The notes under the pieces are model-generated. The model had not been told where the DNA came from. It ran no database searches and saw only the letters and a program-made list of their open reading frames with translations. Positions 7,819 through 16,071 of a stretch of 58,787 nucleotides of DNA are shown piece by piece. The stretch spans positions 1 to 58,787 of the forward strand of contig CALUMX010000018.1 in assembly GCA_944321875.1 (NCBI GenBank). Direction: 5' to 3'. The position numbers and the translations under genes are program-made. This DNA is from an uncultured Muribaculaceae bacterium (GTDB lineage Bacteria > Bacteroidota > Bacteroidia > Bacteroidales > Muribaculaceae). Within the stretch, counting starts at the first letter, position 1. Each line of letters starts with the position of its first letter.

Positions 7819-10800
7819 TTACTCTGCAGGGTTCAATGTGAATTTCACATATTTAGTAAACTTACCCCATCTGTGAGAGAACTCAACAGGAACGTAGATG
7901 TAGCAAACTCCGTGAACCAATGAACCTTCACCGTTAGTGAATACCAGATTGTTGCCACTTTGTGTGAGGTTAGCTTCTTTCAAAGCGTCCTTAAGCAACA
8001 TACCTGCTTCAGGTGCGAGTGAATTGTCAATCACTGTTGAGCCACCGTTCATCTTCATGCTGATGCGAGCTTCCTGTGTGTTCCACTTAGTAGACAATTG
8101 ATAGTAAGCCATCATGTCTTTATTAGAAAGAATTTCCTTATCAGATCTTCTGTTCTCCTTTGCAGACAACAGGTTAGCAATACTTACAGAAGAACCATCT
8201 CTTTGAGCGTCTTTAAAGCTGCTTGACGGATCCTTAACTGAGAACTTCAACGGTTCGAGGATGCGAACTTTGAACTTCTTAATTGTGTAAGTGTTGTAAT
8301 CGTTAATCTTAGCATAGATACCAAGTTGAACGTCCTTACCGATTAAGTCTTGAGCAGCAATACCAGCTTGCTTGTCCAATACAAAATTCAAAGAAGTAGT
8401 TTCGTAGCTTTCCCAAAGTCTGTGTACATAGCCGCCCGGCCATTCAAGCATAGCTGCAGCTTTTCTTTCACCATTCTTCTTCAGCATGTTAGTTTCTGCA
8501 GTGTAACCTGTAGGCTGACCATCAGCAGTAAATTGCATTTCCCAACGACGGCAGTTGTACTGTGCGAAGTTTGTCATCAAGAACTTGCCACCTTCCAAAT
8601 TGAAACCACCAGCAATCAAGTCATTGTCATAATTTGCATATTGAGATTTACGGCTTTCGTAGCTGATTGGGAGCAATTCGTAAATTGAGTTGTTTTCCAA
8701 CCAAGCAGCAGACTTGTAACCGTAGATAGTCGGAAGTTCAACCACGACATTTACATAGAGCTTAATCTTAATTGGTTTCTCAAGACCAGTGTTAGAGCGG
8801 ATTAAGAGTACGCCAGCGAACTTCTTCTCTGCCTTGCCGTCAACAACCTTGATTTCACCAATTTCTTCGTTGGTCAATGTCCAAGTGATGATACCTGTAC
8901 CCGGAGCGATGTCGCCAGTGTTTACATTGATATGACCAATGCCATCACCGTTTTCTTGGATGTTGTACCACTTGTTGTCATTTCCGTACTTCTTCAAGAA
9001 TGTTTCTTGGTCCATACCGATTTGGTCAAGGATATACTTGTGGAACTTATCCCAAGTCATCTTAGCTTCGATACCATTGCAGCCGAGTACAACGTTTCCG
9101 TAGCCATAAGAAACTTCATAAGGAGTTTGGTCTTCTCTTACGAAACGAACCTTGAAGTACTTACGGTCAAGGAGGTTATTGTTGTTGTTAGCATCGCGCA
9201 TTTCAACCCAAATAATAGGCTCCTTACCGATTGCGGTTACAGGGTCCTCGTTTCCGTTGAGAGACTTAGCATTGAGCTTACCATCACTTGTTACAGTGCA
9301 GAATGCTTGTTGGTCAGCTGATGGATTGCCGAGCATATATTCGGATTCTCCCTTGCCATAAACGAACTTAATACCATAAGACTCCAATGTCTCAGCATCC
9401 AATTCAACATTATTGCCATAAACAGCGGTGATGTGCTTGTTCAGGTCATAGTCTTTTGTGCTGTAAAGAACATCAGCCAAAATACCGTCTCCTGCTGCAT
9501 AGCTGTAGGCTCCGGCATAGTTGGTCAAGTCAACCAATTTTGGTTCGTTGACACTCGGATCTGCATAATACTTACCCATCATGTTGATGTTTACGGTAGT
9601 CTCAACAACGCGAGTGTATTCAGAAGAAACCCATGCGCCGTCCTTCTCGCTTTCCATCAAGTTCTTTTGAGCGATAGGTACATTCAAAGATACAATGTAA
9701 GCATTGTCCTTCAGAAGTTTGCCAGCAAGGCTATTGTCGTTAACATCGTTCTTCTGGATGTTGACAATCAATTGATGCTTACCGTTGTTGTTCACAACTT
9801 CTGACTTGCCCGGAACGATTGAAACGTATTTGTCGTTCTCAACGCGAGTTTCAACAATTGCGTCTGCCAATTCGATGCCACCCAGGTCGATATCAGCGTC
9901 TGTTACGCCTGACGGGTTCAAGTTGTAAGTCAACTTTGTGTTCTTGGCATCAATGTAATATGTTTTTGCTCCGTTAATATTAACGAGTTGATGCTTTTCA
10001 GAATCCCATTTCTTCGGAGTATATTGGATTGACGGGATTTCGATAGCCGGAATGCCATCAACATAAAGTGTCGGTTGGAATACCAAGCTTGTCAAGCGGT
10101 AAGCCAAAGCGTTTTTGATTGTATTCAAAGAAGATGCGATTTCGTTCTTGTATTGGTCAAAAGCACCACCTTCTTTCAAGAACTCGTCAACACGATTGTT
10201 GAGCTCAGTCAATTCTGACTTGAGGTCAGCAACTTCTGTTTTGTCTGCCTTTTCAGCCAATTCCTTTTCAAGCTCAGCTACGCGGCCTTGCAAATCCTTC
10301 AGGTCAGCAGCCATTTGCTTCAGGTCGAGACCTTCCAGCTTCTGCTCGAGTTCAGCGATGCGAGCTTCGTAAGCCTGAAGAGTCTTGATTTGCTGGTCAA
10401 CAGTTGCTTTCCATGTGTTGAGAGCTTCGATGTCTTCCAAAGCACCACCAACCTTACCGTCCAATTCCTTAACTTTTTCGTCAAGTGTAGACAAATTAGC
10501 CTCGATACCGTTAATTTTTCCGGAAAGTGCAGCAATCTGGTCAGCGAGAGCTGTTACGTCTTCCTGAGAAGCCAAGTCCTTCATCAATTCCTTGCATTGA
10601 GCAACAGCCTCTTCGATAGCTTCTTGCTTAGCCTGTGCAGCAGCAGCCTTTGCTTCTTCTGCCAATGCCTTAGCAGCGAGAGCTTCAGCCTGAGCCTTCT
10701 CAGCAGCAGCCAAAGCGTCGTCACCCTTAGCGGCAGCGGCTTCAGCAGCAGCCTTTGATTCTTCGGCTAACTTCAAAGCGTCAGCAGCTGATTTTTTTGC

Positions 10801-10986
10801 TGCCTCCAATTCAGATTTAGTCGATTCCAATGCTTTTTCCAAAGCCGAAATCTGACTTTGCATTTCTGAGTCTTCCTGTTGCAAACCTTGGATGTCCTCA
10901 TCGTAGTCCTTACAGCTGTAGAAGCTTACAGGTAACGTGAAAGCCATTGCACCAAGAAGCGCTACTTTTAAAAAACGTTTTTTCAT
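7819..10986 (-). CDS. Large surface lipoprotein with Ala-rich coiled coil (PL29 N-terminal-like)
   Basis: This 1055-residue lipoprotein has a signal peptide with lipobox VSFYSC (Cys 25). A long heptad-rich, Ala/Glu/Lys-rich coiled coil follows (about 30-275: repeated AEEAKAAAAQAKQEA-like blocks, then IAELEQKLEGL). After it come about 780 residues of beta-rich sequence without a motif I recognise. Gut Bacteroidales proteins of this layout are usually annotated as PL29-lyase N-terminal-domain proteins. That name refers to the stalk and does not show lyase activity. A coiled-coil stalk holding a head away from the membrane is inferred. The gene looks more AT-rich than its neighbours. It is divergent from the XRE regulator (181 bp apart) and upstream of ompA. 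Confidence 0.7.
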   Translation of the reverse strand: MKKRFLKVALLGAMAFTLPVSFYSCKDYDEDIQGLQQEDSEMQSQISALEKALESTKSELEAAKKSAADALKLAEESKAAAEAAAAKGDDALAAAEKAQAEALAAKALAEEAKAAAAQAKQEAIEEAVAQCKELMKDLASQEDVTALADQIAALSGKINGIEANLSTLDEKVKELDGKVGGALEDIEALNTWKATVDQQIKTLQAYEARIAELEQKLEGLDLKQMAADLKDLQGRVAELEKELAEKADKTEVADLKSELTELNNRVDEFLKEGGAFDQYKNEIASSLNTIKNALAYRLTSLVFQPTLYVDGIPAIEIPSIQYTPKKWDSEKHQLVNINGAKTYYIDAKNTKLTYNLNPSGVTDADIDLGGIELADAIVETRVENDKYVSIVPGKSEVVNNNGKHQLIVNIQKNDVNDNSLAGKLLKDNAYIVSLNVPIAQKNLMESEKDGAWVSSEYTRVVETTVNINMMGKYYADPSVNEPKLVDLTNYAGAYSYAAGDGILADVLYSTKDYDLNKHITAVYGNNVELDAETLESYGIKFVYGKGESEYMLGNPSADQQAFCTVTSDGKLNAKSLNGNEDPVTAIGKEPIIWVEMRDANNNNNLLDRKYFKVRFVREDQTPYEVSYGYGNVVLGCNGIEAKMTWDKFHKYILDQIGMDQETFLKKYGNDNKWYNIQENGDGIGHINVNTGDIAPGTGIITWTLTNEEIGEIKVVDGKAEKKFAGVLLIRSNTGLEKPIKIKLYVNVVVELPTIYGYKSAAWLENNSIYELLPISYESRKSQYANYDNDLIAGGFNLEGGKFLMTNFAQYNCRRWEMQFTADGQPTGYTAETNMLKKNGERKAAAMLEWPGGYVHRLWESYETTSLNFVLDKQAGIAAQDLIGKDVQLGIYAKINDYNTYTIKKFKVRILEPLKFSVKDPSSSFKDAQRDGSSVSIANLLSAKENRRSDKEILSNKDMMAYYQLSTKWNTQEARISMKMNGGSTVIDNSLAPEAGMLLKDALKEANLTQSGNNLVFTNGEGSLVHGVCYIYVPVEFSHRWGKFTKYVKFTLNPAE

Positions 10987-11107
10987 AAGATTAATGATAA
11001 AAAATAATTAATAAAGAATATTCTAAATCCTCATATATTAGCTTGTTTGTTGTCGACGTTTACACATTTATTCGTATCTTAGCATTAAAGAAAACTAAAA
11101 TCAATGC

Positions 11108-11133
11108 AAATATCAAACATATATTTGATATTT
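11108..11133 (+). promoter_or_regulatory. Operator palindrome O1 overlapping a -7 box
   Basis: A perfect inverted repeat: 10 bp arms AAATATCAAA/TTTGATATTT around CATATA. It contains TATATTTG (11120-11127), a -7-like box, 40 nt before the XRE gene. The inner 18 bp (11112-11129) recur exactly, in inverse orientation, at 11744-11761. The position suggests autoregulation by the XRE protein. Confidence 0.65.
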
Positions 11134-11167
11134 CAAAATATTTCTTTGATTATTTTTATTTTTTGCA

Positions 11168-11542
11168 ATGGATATCATTGAACGTCTACAAAAAGTTATT
11201 GAGTATGAGGGGCTCTCGGTATCATCTTTTGCTCGACGGATCGGTGTTGGCGACCAGACGGTCAGAGGAATAGTGGTACAAAAACGGAATAAACCAGGCT
11301 ATGATTTAATTTATCGAATTGCGCAAACTTTTGAATGGCTTAGCATTGAGTGGCTTATCACTGGCAACGGAGAAATGGTTAAGACAAAAGGTCAAAGTGG
11401 TACGGAAGATGCTTATCAAGGTATTTCTTTAAAGGAATTAGTTGATTATCTGAGGGAAAAGGACCGTAGGATAGAAACGTTGATTAGAGAGAATGCGCAA
11501 CTTGAGATAATGTGTCAGAATATGCACCTGAAAGGGGCTTGA
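11168..11542 (+). CDS. XRE-family HTH transcriptional regulator
   Basis: This 124-residue protein has an N-terminal lambda-repressor-type helix-turn-helix (about 4-62: ERLQKVIEYEGLSVSSFARRIGVGDQTVRGIV..). A WLITGNGEM segment typical of Bacteroidota phage-like or XRE regulators follows, and then a C-terminal predicted coiled coil (about 90-115: LVDYLREKDRRIETLIRENAQLE) suited to dimerisation. It has no peptidase domain, so it is not a LexA/CI autocleaving repressor. It is divergent from the 1055-residue lipoprotein gene. A perfect palindrome lies in the shared region and a second identical 18 bp site 200 nt downstream of the gene, so self-control and control of the lipoprotein are both plausible. 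Confidence 0.85.
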   Translation: MDIIERLQKVIEYEGLSVSSFARRIGVGDQTVRGIVVQKRNKPGYDLIYRIAQTFEWLSIEWLITGNGEMVKTKGQSGTEDAYQGISLKELVDYLREKDRRIETLIRENAQLEIMCQNMHLKGA

Positions 11543-11857
11543 AAAGTTTCCAAAGGTAGTTGACAGGTTATATTTCCAATAGGTAAAGAGCCGATTGTTT
11601 TCCGGTTACTCTCATGTATATCACTCTTTAGGATATAAAGAGGGATAGTTTTTTTGCGTCCTTATATATAAGGTGTGAAAGGTGGAATCCGGGAGGTTTT
11701 AAATATGTTCATAGCTGAAGAATAGAAAATATATGTTTCGAAAATCAAATATATGTTTGATTGGCTCGCTGGTTTCTTTGATGGCTATAATTGGAATATT
11801 TTTGCGAAATTAGAGCGGAAACTACGGAATACCGTAGGGTGTCGGTAGTTAAAACAA
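11543..11857. other. Intergenic region with no gene seen
   Basis: About 315 bp between the XRE gene and the nagA terminator. It holds the second operator copy (11744-11761), a -7-like TATTTTTG (11797-11804, plus strand) and a small hairpin CTACGGAATACCGTAG (11822-11837). A short plus-strand transcript starting near 11811 is possible, but no ORF is visible. Confidence 0.5.
11744..11761 (-). promoter_or_regulatory. Operator copy O2
   Basis: ATCAAATATATGTTTGAT is the exact reverse complement of 11112-11129 in O1. It lies 200 nt after the XRE stop and 36 bp before a -7-like box. Confidence 0.6.
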
Positions 11858-11896
11858 GCAAAAAATAAGGCTGTGCCGAAGTGTTTCGGCACAGCC
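11858..11896 (-). terminator. Terminator of the nagA operon
   Basis: A 12 bp perfect stem (GGCTGTGCCGAA with TTCGGCACAGCC, loop GTGT), followed on the minus strand by TTATTTTTTG. Confidence 0.92.
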
Positions 11897-11925
11897 CGGA
11901 GTTTGGAGTATCAGTACGGTTTATT

Positions 11926-13092
11926 TTAGTGGTTCATAGTGTTTGTTCCTTCAACGATTTCTCCGCAGGAGAATACGCAACGCAGACGGATGCTGCTGTC
12001 GAGGATGACGATGTCGGCATCCTTGCCTTTTTCGAGCGTACCTTTGCGGTCGGCAATTCCGGAGATGCGGGCCGGGGTTTCCGCAGCCATTCTCACAGCA
12101 TCCTCCAATGGAATGCCTACCTTGCCAACCATAGTCTGCACGAGGCGGTCGGCTGAAGAGAGACTTCCGGCAAGTGTCATGTTCTCAACGAGCTTGCAGA
12201 CACCGTCTTCGATGACGTAGCGCGGGTCGTCAATCTGGCCGTCAAAAGCAGAGTACTTCAAGGCATCGGTTACGAGGCATGTCTGGTCCGGACCTTTCAA
12301 CTTGTAGACAAGCTTCAGGATTGTGGGCGGCAGGTGAACTCCGTCGGCTACCACCTCGACGCTCATGCCGTCAGTGAGGTAGACGCTCTCTACGGTTCCC
12401 TCATATTTGTATTCGCGGCGTTTGTGGAAGCCTGGCATGGCGTTGTAGAAGTGGGCTGCATGAGTAAATCCTGCGGCGAAAGCCTTGCGGATGTCCTCAT
12501 ACTCAGCTTCTGTATGTGTGATGGCTGCCTTAATGCCTTTGCTCGTGACGAAGCGTCCGAAGTCAAGTCCACCCGGCAGTTCAGGGCTGATGTCCCAGCG
12601 TTTGATGCATGACACGCTTTCCAGCAAAGGAATGTATTCCGCCGGATCCGGGTCTTTCAGGAATTCACCCCATTGCGCTCCTGCCATCTTGCGGTTGAGG
12701 TATGGGCCTTCGACGTGGAGTCCTTGGACGATGTTGCCGTGTGTACGCATCATTTCCTCGCATACTGCGCCGGCCTTGCGGATGTTGTCAATGGTAGTTG
12801 ACGACAAGGTCGGGAAAATGGAAGTGGAGCCGTGCTTGAGGTGGGCATCGACGATTGCCTTGAAAGCGTCCTCAGTCGCTTCTGTGAAGTCGTGTCCGTC
12901 ACCGCCGTGAATGTGCATGCTGACGAATCCCGGCACGATATACATGCCTTTGGCGTCGAATATTTTGGCACCGATTACCGCCAGATTGCAGTTGGTGATT
13001 TCCATGATTTTTCCGTTGCGGACAAATACGGAACCGTCCTTAATCCATCCCTGCGGTGTGAGGATGTGGCCGTTTATGATTTGTGTAAGCAT
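11926..13092 (-). CDS. nagA: N-acetylglucosamine-6-phosphate deacetylase (copy 1)
   Basis: This 388-residue amidohydrolase hydrolyses GlcNAc-6-P to glucosamine-6-P and acetate in amino-sugar and peptidoglycan recycling. Metal and active-site residues are visible: HIHGGDG, Glu in LHVEGPYLN, His in ITHTEAEYED, His in HAAHFYNAMPG, and the catalytic Asp in CLVTDAL. The C-terminal TPARISGIADRKGTLEKGKDADIVILD is diagnostic. It follows a paralogue of equal length (14 bp gap) in the same transcript and ends at the terminator at 11896. No nagB or nagE is in the window. The retained metal ligands suggest both copies are active. Confidence 0.92.
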   Translation of the reverse strand: MLTQIINGHILTPQGWIKDGSVFVRNGKIMEITNCNLAVIGAKIFDAKGMYIVPGFVSMHIHGGDGHDFTEATEDAFKAIVDAHLKHGSTSIFPTLSSTTIDNIRKAGAVCEEMMRTHGNIVQGLHVEGPYLNRKMAGAQWGEFLKDPDPAEYIPLLESVSCIKRWDISPELPGGLDFGRFVTSKGIKAAITHTEAEYEDIRKAFAAGFTHAAHFYNAMPGFHKRREYKYEGTVESVYLTDGMSVEVVADGVHLPPTILKLVYKLKGPDQTCLVTDALKYSAFDGQIDDPRYVIEDGVCKLVENMTLAGSLSSADRLVQTMVGKVGIPLEDAVRMAAETPARISGIADRKGTLEKGKDADIVILDSSIRLRCVFSCGEIVEGTNTMNH

Positions 13093-13106
13093 AATTGGTT
13101 CAGCGT

Positions 13107-14273
13107 TTAAAACAGAGTATTCGTTCCTTCTACTAATTCACCCATCGCCCATACGGCTCTAACGTTCAAGTCGTTGTCGAGTGCCATGATGTCGGCATCC
13201 TTGCCTTTCTCGAGCGTACCCTTACGGTCAATTACGCCCATGATGCGAGCCGGGGTTTCCGATACCATGCGGGAAGCGTCGGCCAATGGAATGTCGGCCT
13301 TTTGCACGACGGTGCGGATAAGGCGGTCCATAGTGGCTACGCTGCCGGCGAGAGCCGAGCGGTCGGCGAGCTTGCAGACGCCGTCCTCGATGATGACACG
13401 CGGGTCGAATGCCTCCTTGCTGTCGCTTGCGGCGCAAGCCAGGGCATCGGTGATAAGCGCGGTCTTCTCCACGCCCTTAATCTTGTATACGAGTCGCAGG
13501 ATGGTAGGCGGCACGTGGATGCCGTCGGCCACTACCTCTACGGTCATGTCGTCCATCAGGTAGATGCTCTCAACCGTACCTTCGTTCTTGTAGCCCTTGC
13601 GCTTGTGGAAACCGGGCATGGCGTTGTAGAAGTGGGTGGCGTGTGTAAATCCGGCGTGGAATCCGGTGTAGATATCCTCAAATTCAGCCTGGGTGTGTCC
13701 GACGGATGCCAGTACGCCTTTCGACGTGATGTATTTGCCGAACTGCATGGCTCCGGGAAGTTCCGGTGCGGCATCCCAGCGCTTGATGCATGATGTGTTC
13801 TCCAACAGAGGAATATACTCCGTCGGGTCAGGATACTTGATGTTTTCGGGCATCTGTCCTCCGGCCATGTTCAGGTTGAAGTAGTGGCCTTCGAGGTGCA
13901 GGCCGAGCACAGGACTGTTGGGCTCGCTCATGAGTTGCTCCGTAGTGCGGGCCGCAGCGTAAATCATCGGCATGGTCGATGACGAGAGCGTAGGGAAGAT
14001 GCTCGTTGTACCGTGCATCATGTGAGCCTTTACAGCTGTGCGGAACGCCTCTTCTGTTCCTTCCATGAAGTCGCGTCCGCCGCCGCCGTGAGCGTGGATT
14101 TCGATTCCACCAGGGATGATGTAGGAGTCCTTGGCGTCAATCATTTTTGCACCAACGATGGGAAGGTCGCAGTTGGTGACTTCTAAGATTTTGTTGTCAC
14201 GAATCAGGACGGAGCCGTTTTTCAGCCATCCGCCCGGTGTCAGGATTCGTGCATTTACAATTTGGGTTAGCAT
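13107..14273 (-). CDS. N-acetylglucosamine-6-phosphate deacetylase paralogue (copy 2)
   Basis: A second NagA-like amidohydrolase, 388 residues, first in the operon. It keeps HAHGGGG, Glu in LHLEGHYFN, VGHTQAEFED, HATHFYNAMPG and the catalytic Asp in ALITDAL. It differs from copy 1 at the metal-site loop (EGHYFN where copy 1 has EGPYLN) and in LACAASDSKEAFD after the catalytic Asp, so a different N-acyl sugar phosphate is possible. I start at MLTQIV (14273), not the frame from 14312, because a -7 box TACATTTG lies at 14310-14317. Both copies begin MLTQI and end with VEGTNT, so they arose by tandem duplication. Confidence 0.85.
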   Translation of the reverse strand: MLTQIVNARILTPGGWLKNGSVLIRDNKILEVTNCDLPIVGAKMIDAKDSYIIPGGIEIHAHGGGGRDFMEGTEEAFRTAVKAHMMHGTTSIFPTLSSSTMPMIYAAARTTEQLMSEPNSPVLGLHLEGHYFNLNMAGGQMPENIKYPDPTEYIPLLENTSCIKRWDAAPELPGAMQFGKYITSKGVLASVGHTQAEFEDIYTGFHAGFTHATHFYNAMPGFHKRKGYKNEGTVESIYLMDDMTVEVVADGIHVPPTILRLVYKIKGVEKTALITDALACAASDSKEAFDPRVIIEDGVCKLADRSALAGSVATMDRLIRTVVQKADIPLADASRMVSETPARIMGVIDRKGTLEKGKDADIMALDNDLNVRAVWAMGELVEGTNTLF

Positions 14274-14309
14274 GGATGTAGCTATGGTTTTAGTTGTTAG
14301 TTTCTGATG

Positions 14310-14317
14310 CAAATGTA
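14310..14317 (-). promoter_or_regulatory. -7 box for the nagA operon
   Basis: TACATTTG on the minus strand, 36 nt before the ATG at 14273. No clean -33 TTTG is seen. It decides the start codon of copy 2. Confidence 0.6.
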
Positions 14318-14500
14318 GAAATTTATATCGTCTTGAAGTGTTTATTAATATTAATAATTGTTTTCGTAATTTTAATAATTTGCAAATGGATTGTTAAATA
14401 TCATTAAGAAAAGTCCTTTTTAGATAGGATTGGAAGCCCTTGGATGATATTGAACATGGCGAGACGAGCCGTTTGGAGGGGATTCGGAAGGGGCAGGAAA

Positions 14501-14540
14501 ACAGAAAAGGGCGCATCCGGCAATTCGGATGCGCCCTTTT
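14501..14540 (-). terminator. Terminator of nfnAB
   Basis: A 15 bp stem (14505-14519 with 14526-14540) around GCAATT, with TTTT on the minus-strand side. Confidence 0.9.
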
Positions 14541-14567
14541 GATTATGTGATTCCGCTTGCGGGCGGA

Positions 14568-16046
14568 TTAGGCTTCGGTTTGAGAAAGTGCTTCGTGCAT
14601 GTGGGCAGCCGCGCGCCGTCCGTCGCCCATGGCAAGGATGACGGTTGCACCGCCGCGCACGATGTCGCCTCCGGCATAGAGGTCGGGGAGCGAGGAGCGC
14701 ATGGATTCCTCGTCGACCACGATAGTGCCGCGTCGGCTCACCTCGAGCTGTGGAATCGCGTGCGGAATGAGCGGGTTAGGCGATACGCCTACGCTGACGA
14801 TGACCAGGTCGACCGGAATTTCCTCAATCGCGCCTTCTACCGGTACAGGAGAGCGGCGGCCGCTGGCATCGGGCTCGCCCAGCTCCATGCGTTGCACGAG
14901 CATCGTGCGCACATGGCCTTTCTCGTCGCCCTTGTATTCCACAGGGTTGTGGAGCGTCATGAAGTGTACGCCCTCCTCCTTGGCGTGGCCCACTTCCTCA
15001 AGACGTGCCGGCATCTCCTCCTCAGAACGGCGGTAGACAAGCATCACGTTGCTTGCACCCATGCGTCGTGCGGTACGGACAGAGTCCATGGCCGTATTGC
15101 CGCCGCCGATGACGGCAACGTTGTCGCCGCGGAGCACCGGGGTGTCGTCTTCCTTATGTGTAGCACCCATCAGGTTGACGCGCGTCAGGAACTCGTTGCT
15201 CGACATGACACCGTTGAGGTTCTCGCCCGGAATGTTCATAAAGCGGGGCAGGCCGGCGCCTGAGGCTACGAAAATGCCTTTTACGCCCATCTCGTGGAGA
15301 TCGTCGTAGCTGATGGTCTTTCCGATGATGCAGTTGGTCTCAAACTTGACACCCATCTTGCGGAGTCCTTCGATTTCAACGTCGACAATATGGTTGGGAA
15401 GACGGAATTCGGGAATGCCGTATTTCAGAACGCCGCCGATTTCGTGCAGCGCCTCGTAGACGGTCACGTCATAGCCGAGTTTCGCCATGTCGCCGGCAAA
15501 AGCCAGACCGGCAGGTCCGCTGCCGACAACGGCGATTTTCTTGCCGTTGGCAGGGGCTGTTTCAGGCGTTTCGGCAGTTCCGTTCTCGCGTTCGGTATCG
15601 GCTACAAACCGTTCGAGGTAGCCGATGGCTACGGCCGGCTTGTTCATTTTTGCGTGGTAGATGCAGCGGCTCTCGCATTGCTTCTCCTGCGGGCAGACGC
15701 GTCCGCAGACGGCAGGAAGCGCGCTGGTGGCCTTGATGGTGCGGGCAGCTGCCTTGAAGTCACCTTTCTCCACGTACTTGATAAACGTCGGAATCTCGAT
15801 GCCGACCGGGCATCCGTGGATGCATTGCGGGTCTGGGCAGTCGAGGCAGCGGGTTGCCTCCGTCATGGCCATTTCGACCGTCAGTCCGGAGTTCACTTCC
15901 TCGTTGCAGGTGATACGGTAGGCAGGGTCGAGCTCCGGCATTTTTACGCGGGGCGTCGACGTGCGCTCTTTTGCTGTTTTTGACTTTCGCAGTTCTTCGC
16001 GCCAGGCTTCCGCTCTGTGAAGGGCGCGTGTCTCTTTATCGTTCAT
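14568..16046 (-). CDS. nfnB: NfnB-like NADPH:ferredoxin subunit (annotated as GltA/GltD-type glutamate synthase small subunit)
   Basis: This 492-residue flavoprotein is related to the glutamate synthase small subunit. The N-terminal cysteine clusters at 67/70/75/79 (CLDCPDPQCIHGCP) and 114/118/124/128 bind two 4Fe-4S centres. An FAD fold GSGPAG (about 175-180) and an NADPH fold GGGNTAMD follow. No large glutamate synthase subunit is present. Instead the gene follows (25 bp gap) an FAD/NAD 2Fe-2S protein of the NfnA type. That pairing is the NfnAB electron-bifurcating transhydrogenase, which couples NADH, NADPH and ferredoxin. NfnB carries the bifurcating FAD. The complex role is inferred from gene pairing, the family call from sequence. 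Confidence 0.87.
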   Translation of the reverse strand: MNDKETRALHRAEAWREELRKSKTAKERTSTPRVKMPELDPAYRITCNEEVNSGLTVEMAMTEATRCLDCPDPQCIHGCPVGIEIPTFIKYVEKGDFKAAARTIKATSALPAVCGRVCPQEKQCESRCIYHAKMNKPAVAIGYLERFVADTERENGTAETPETAPANGKKIAVVGSGPAGLAFAGDMAKLGYDVTVYEALHEIGGVLKYGIPEFRLPNHIVDVEIEGLRKMGVKFETNCIIGKTISYDDLHEMGVKGIFVASGAGLPRFMNIPGENLNGVMSSNEFLTRVNLMGATHKEDDTPVLRGDNVAVIGGGNTAMDSVRTARRMGASNVMLVYRRSEEEMPARLEEVGHAKEEGVHFMTLHNPVEYKGDEKGHVRTMLVQRMELGEPDASGRRSPVPVEGAIEEIPVDLVIVSVGVSPNPLIPHAIPQLEVSRRGTIVVDEESMRSSLPDLYAGGDIVRGGATVILAMGDGRRAAAHMHEALSQTEA

Positions 16047-16071
16047 AGTGCAAATTTGGCTGAGAATTGAA

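Noticed and set aside
14568..16046. Calling the protein a true glutamate synthase small subunit
   Set aside because: No large subunit is nearby and the adjacent gene is an NfnA-type reductase, so NfnB is the better reading.
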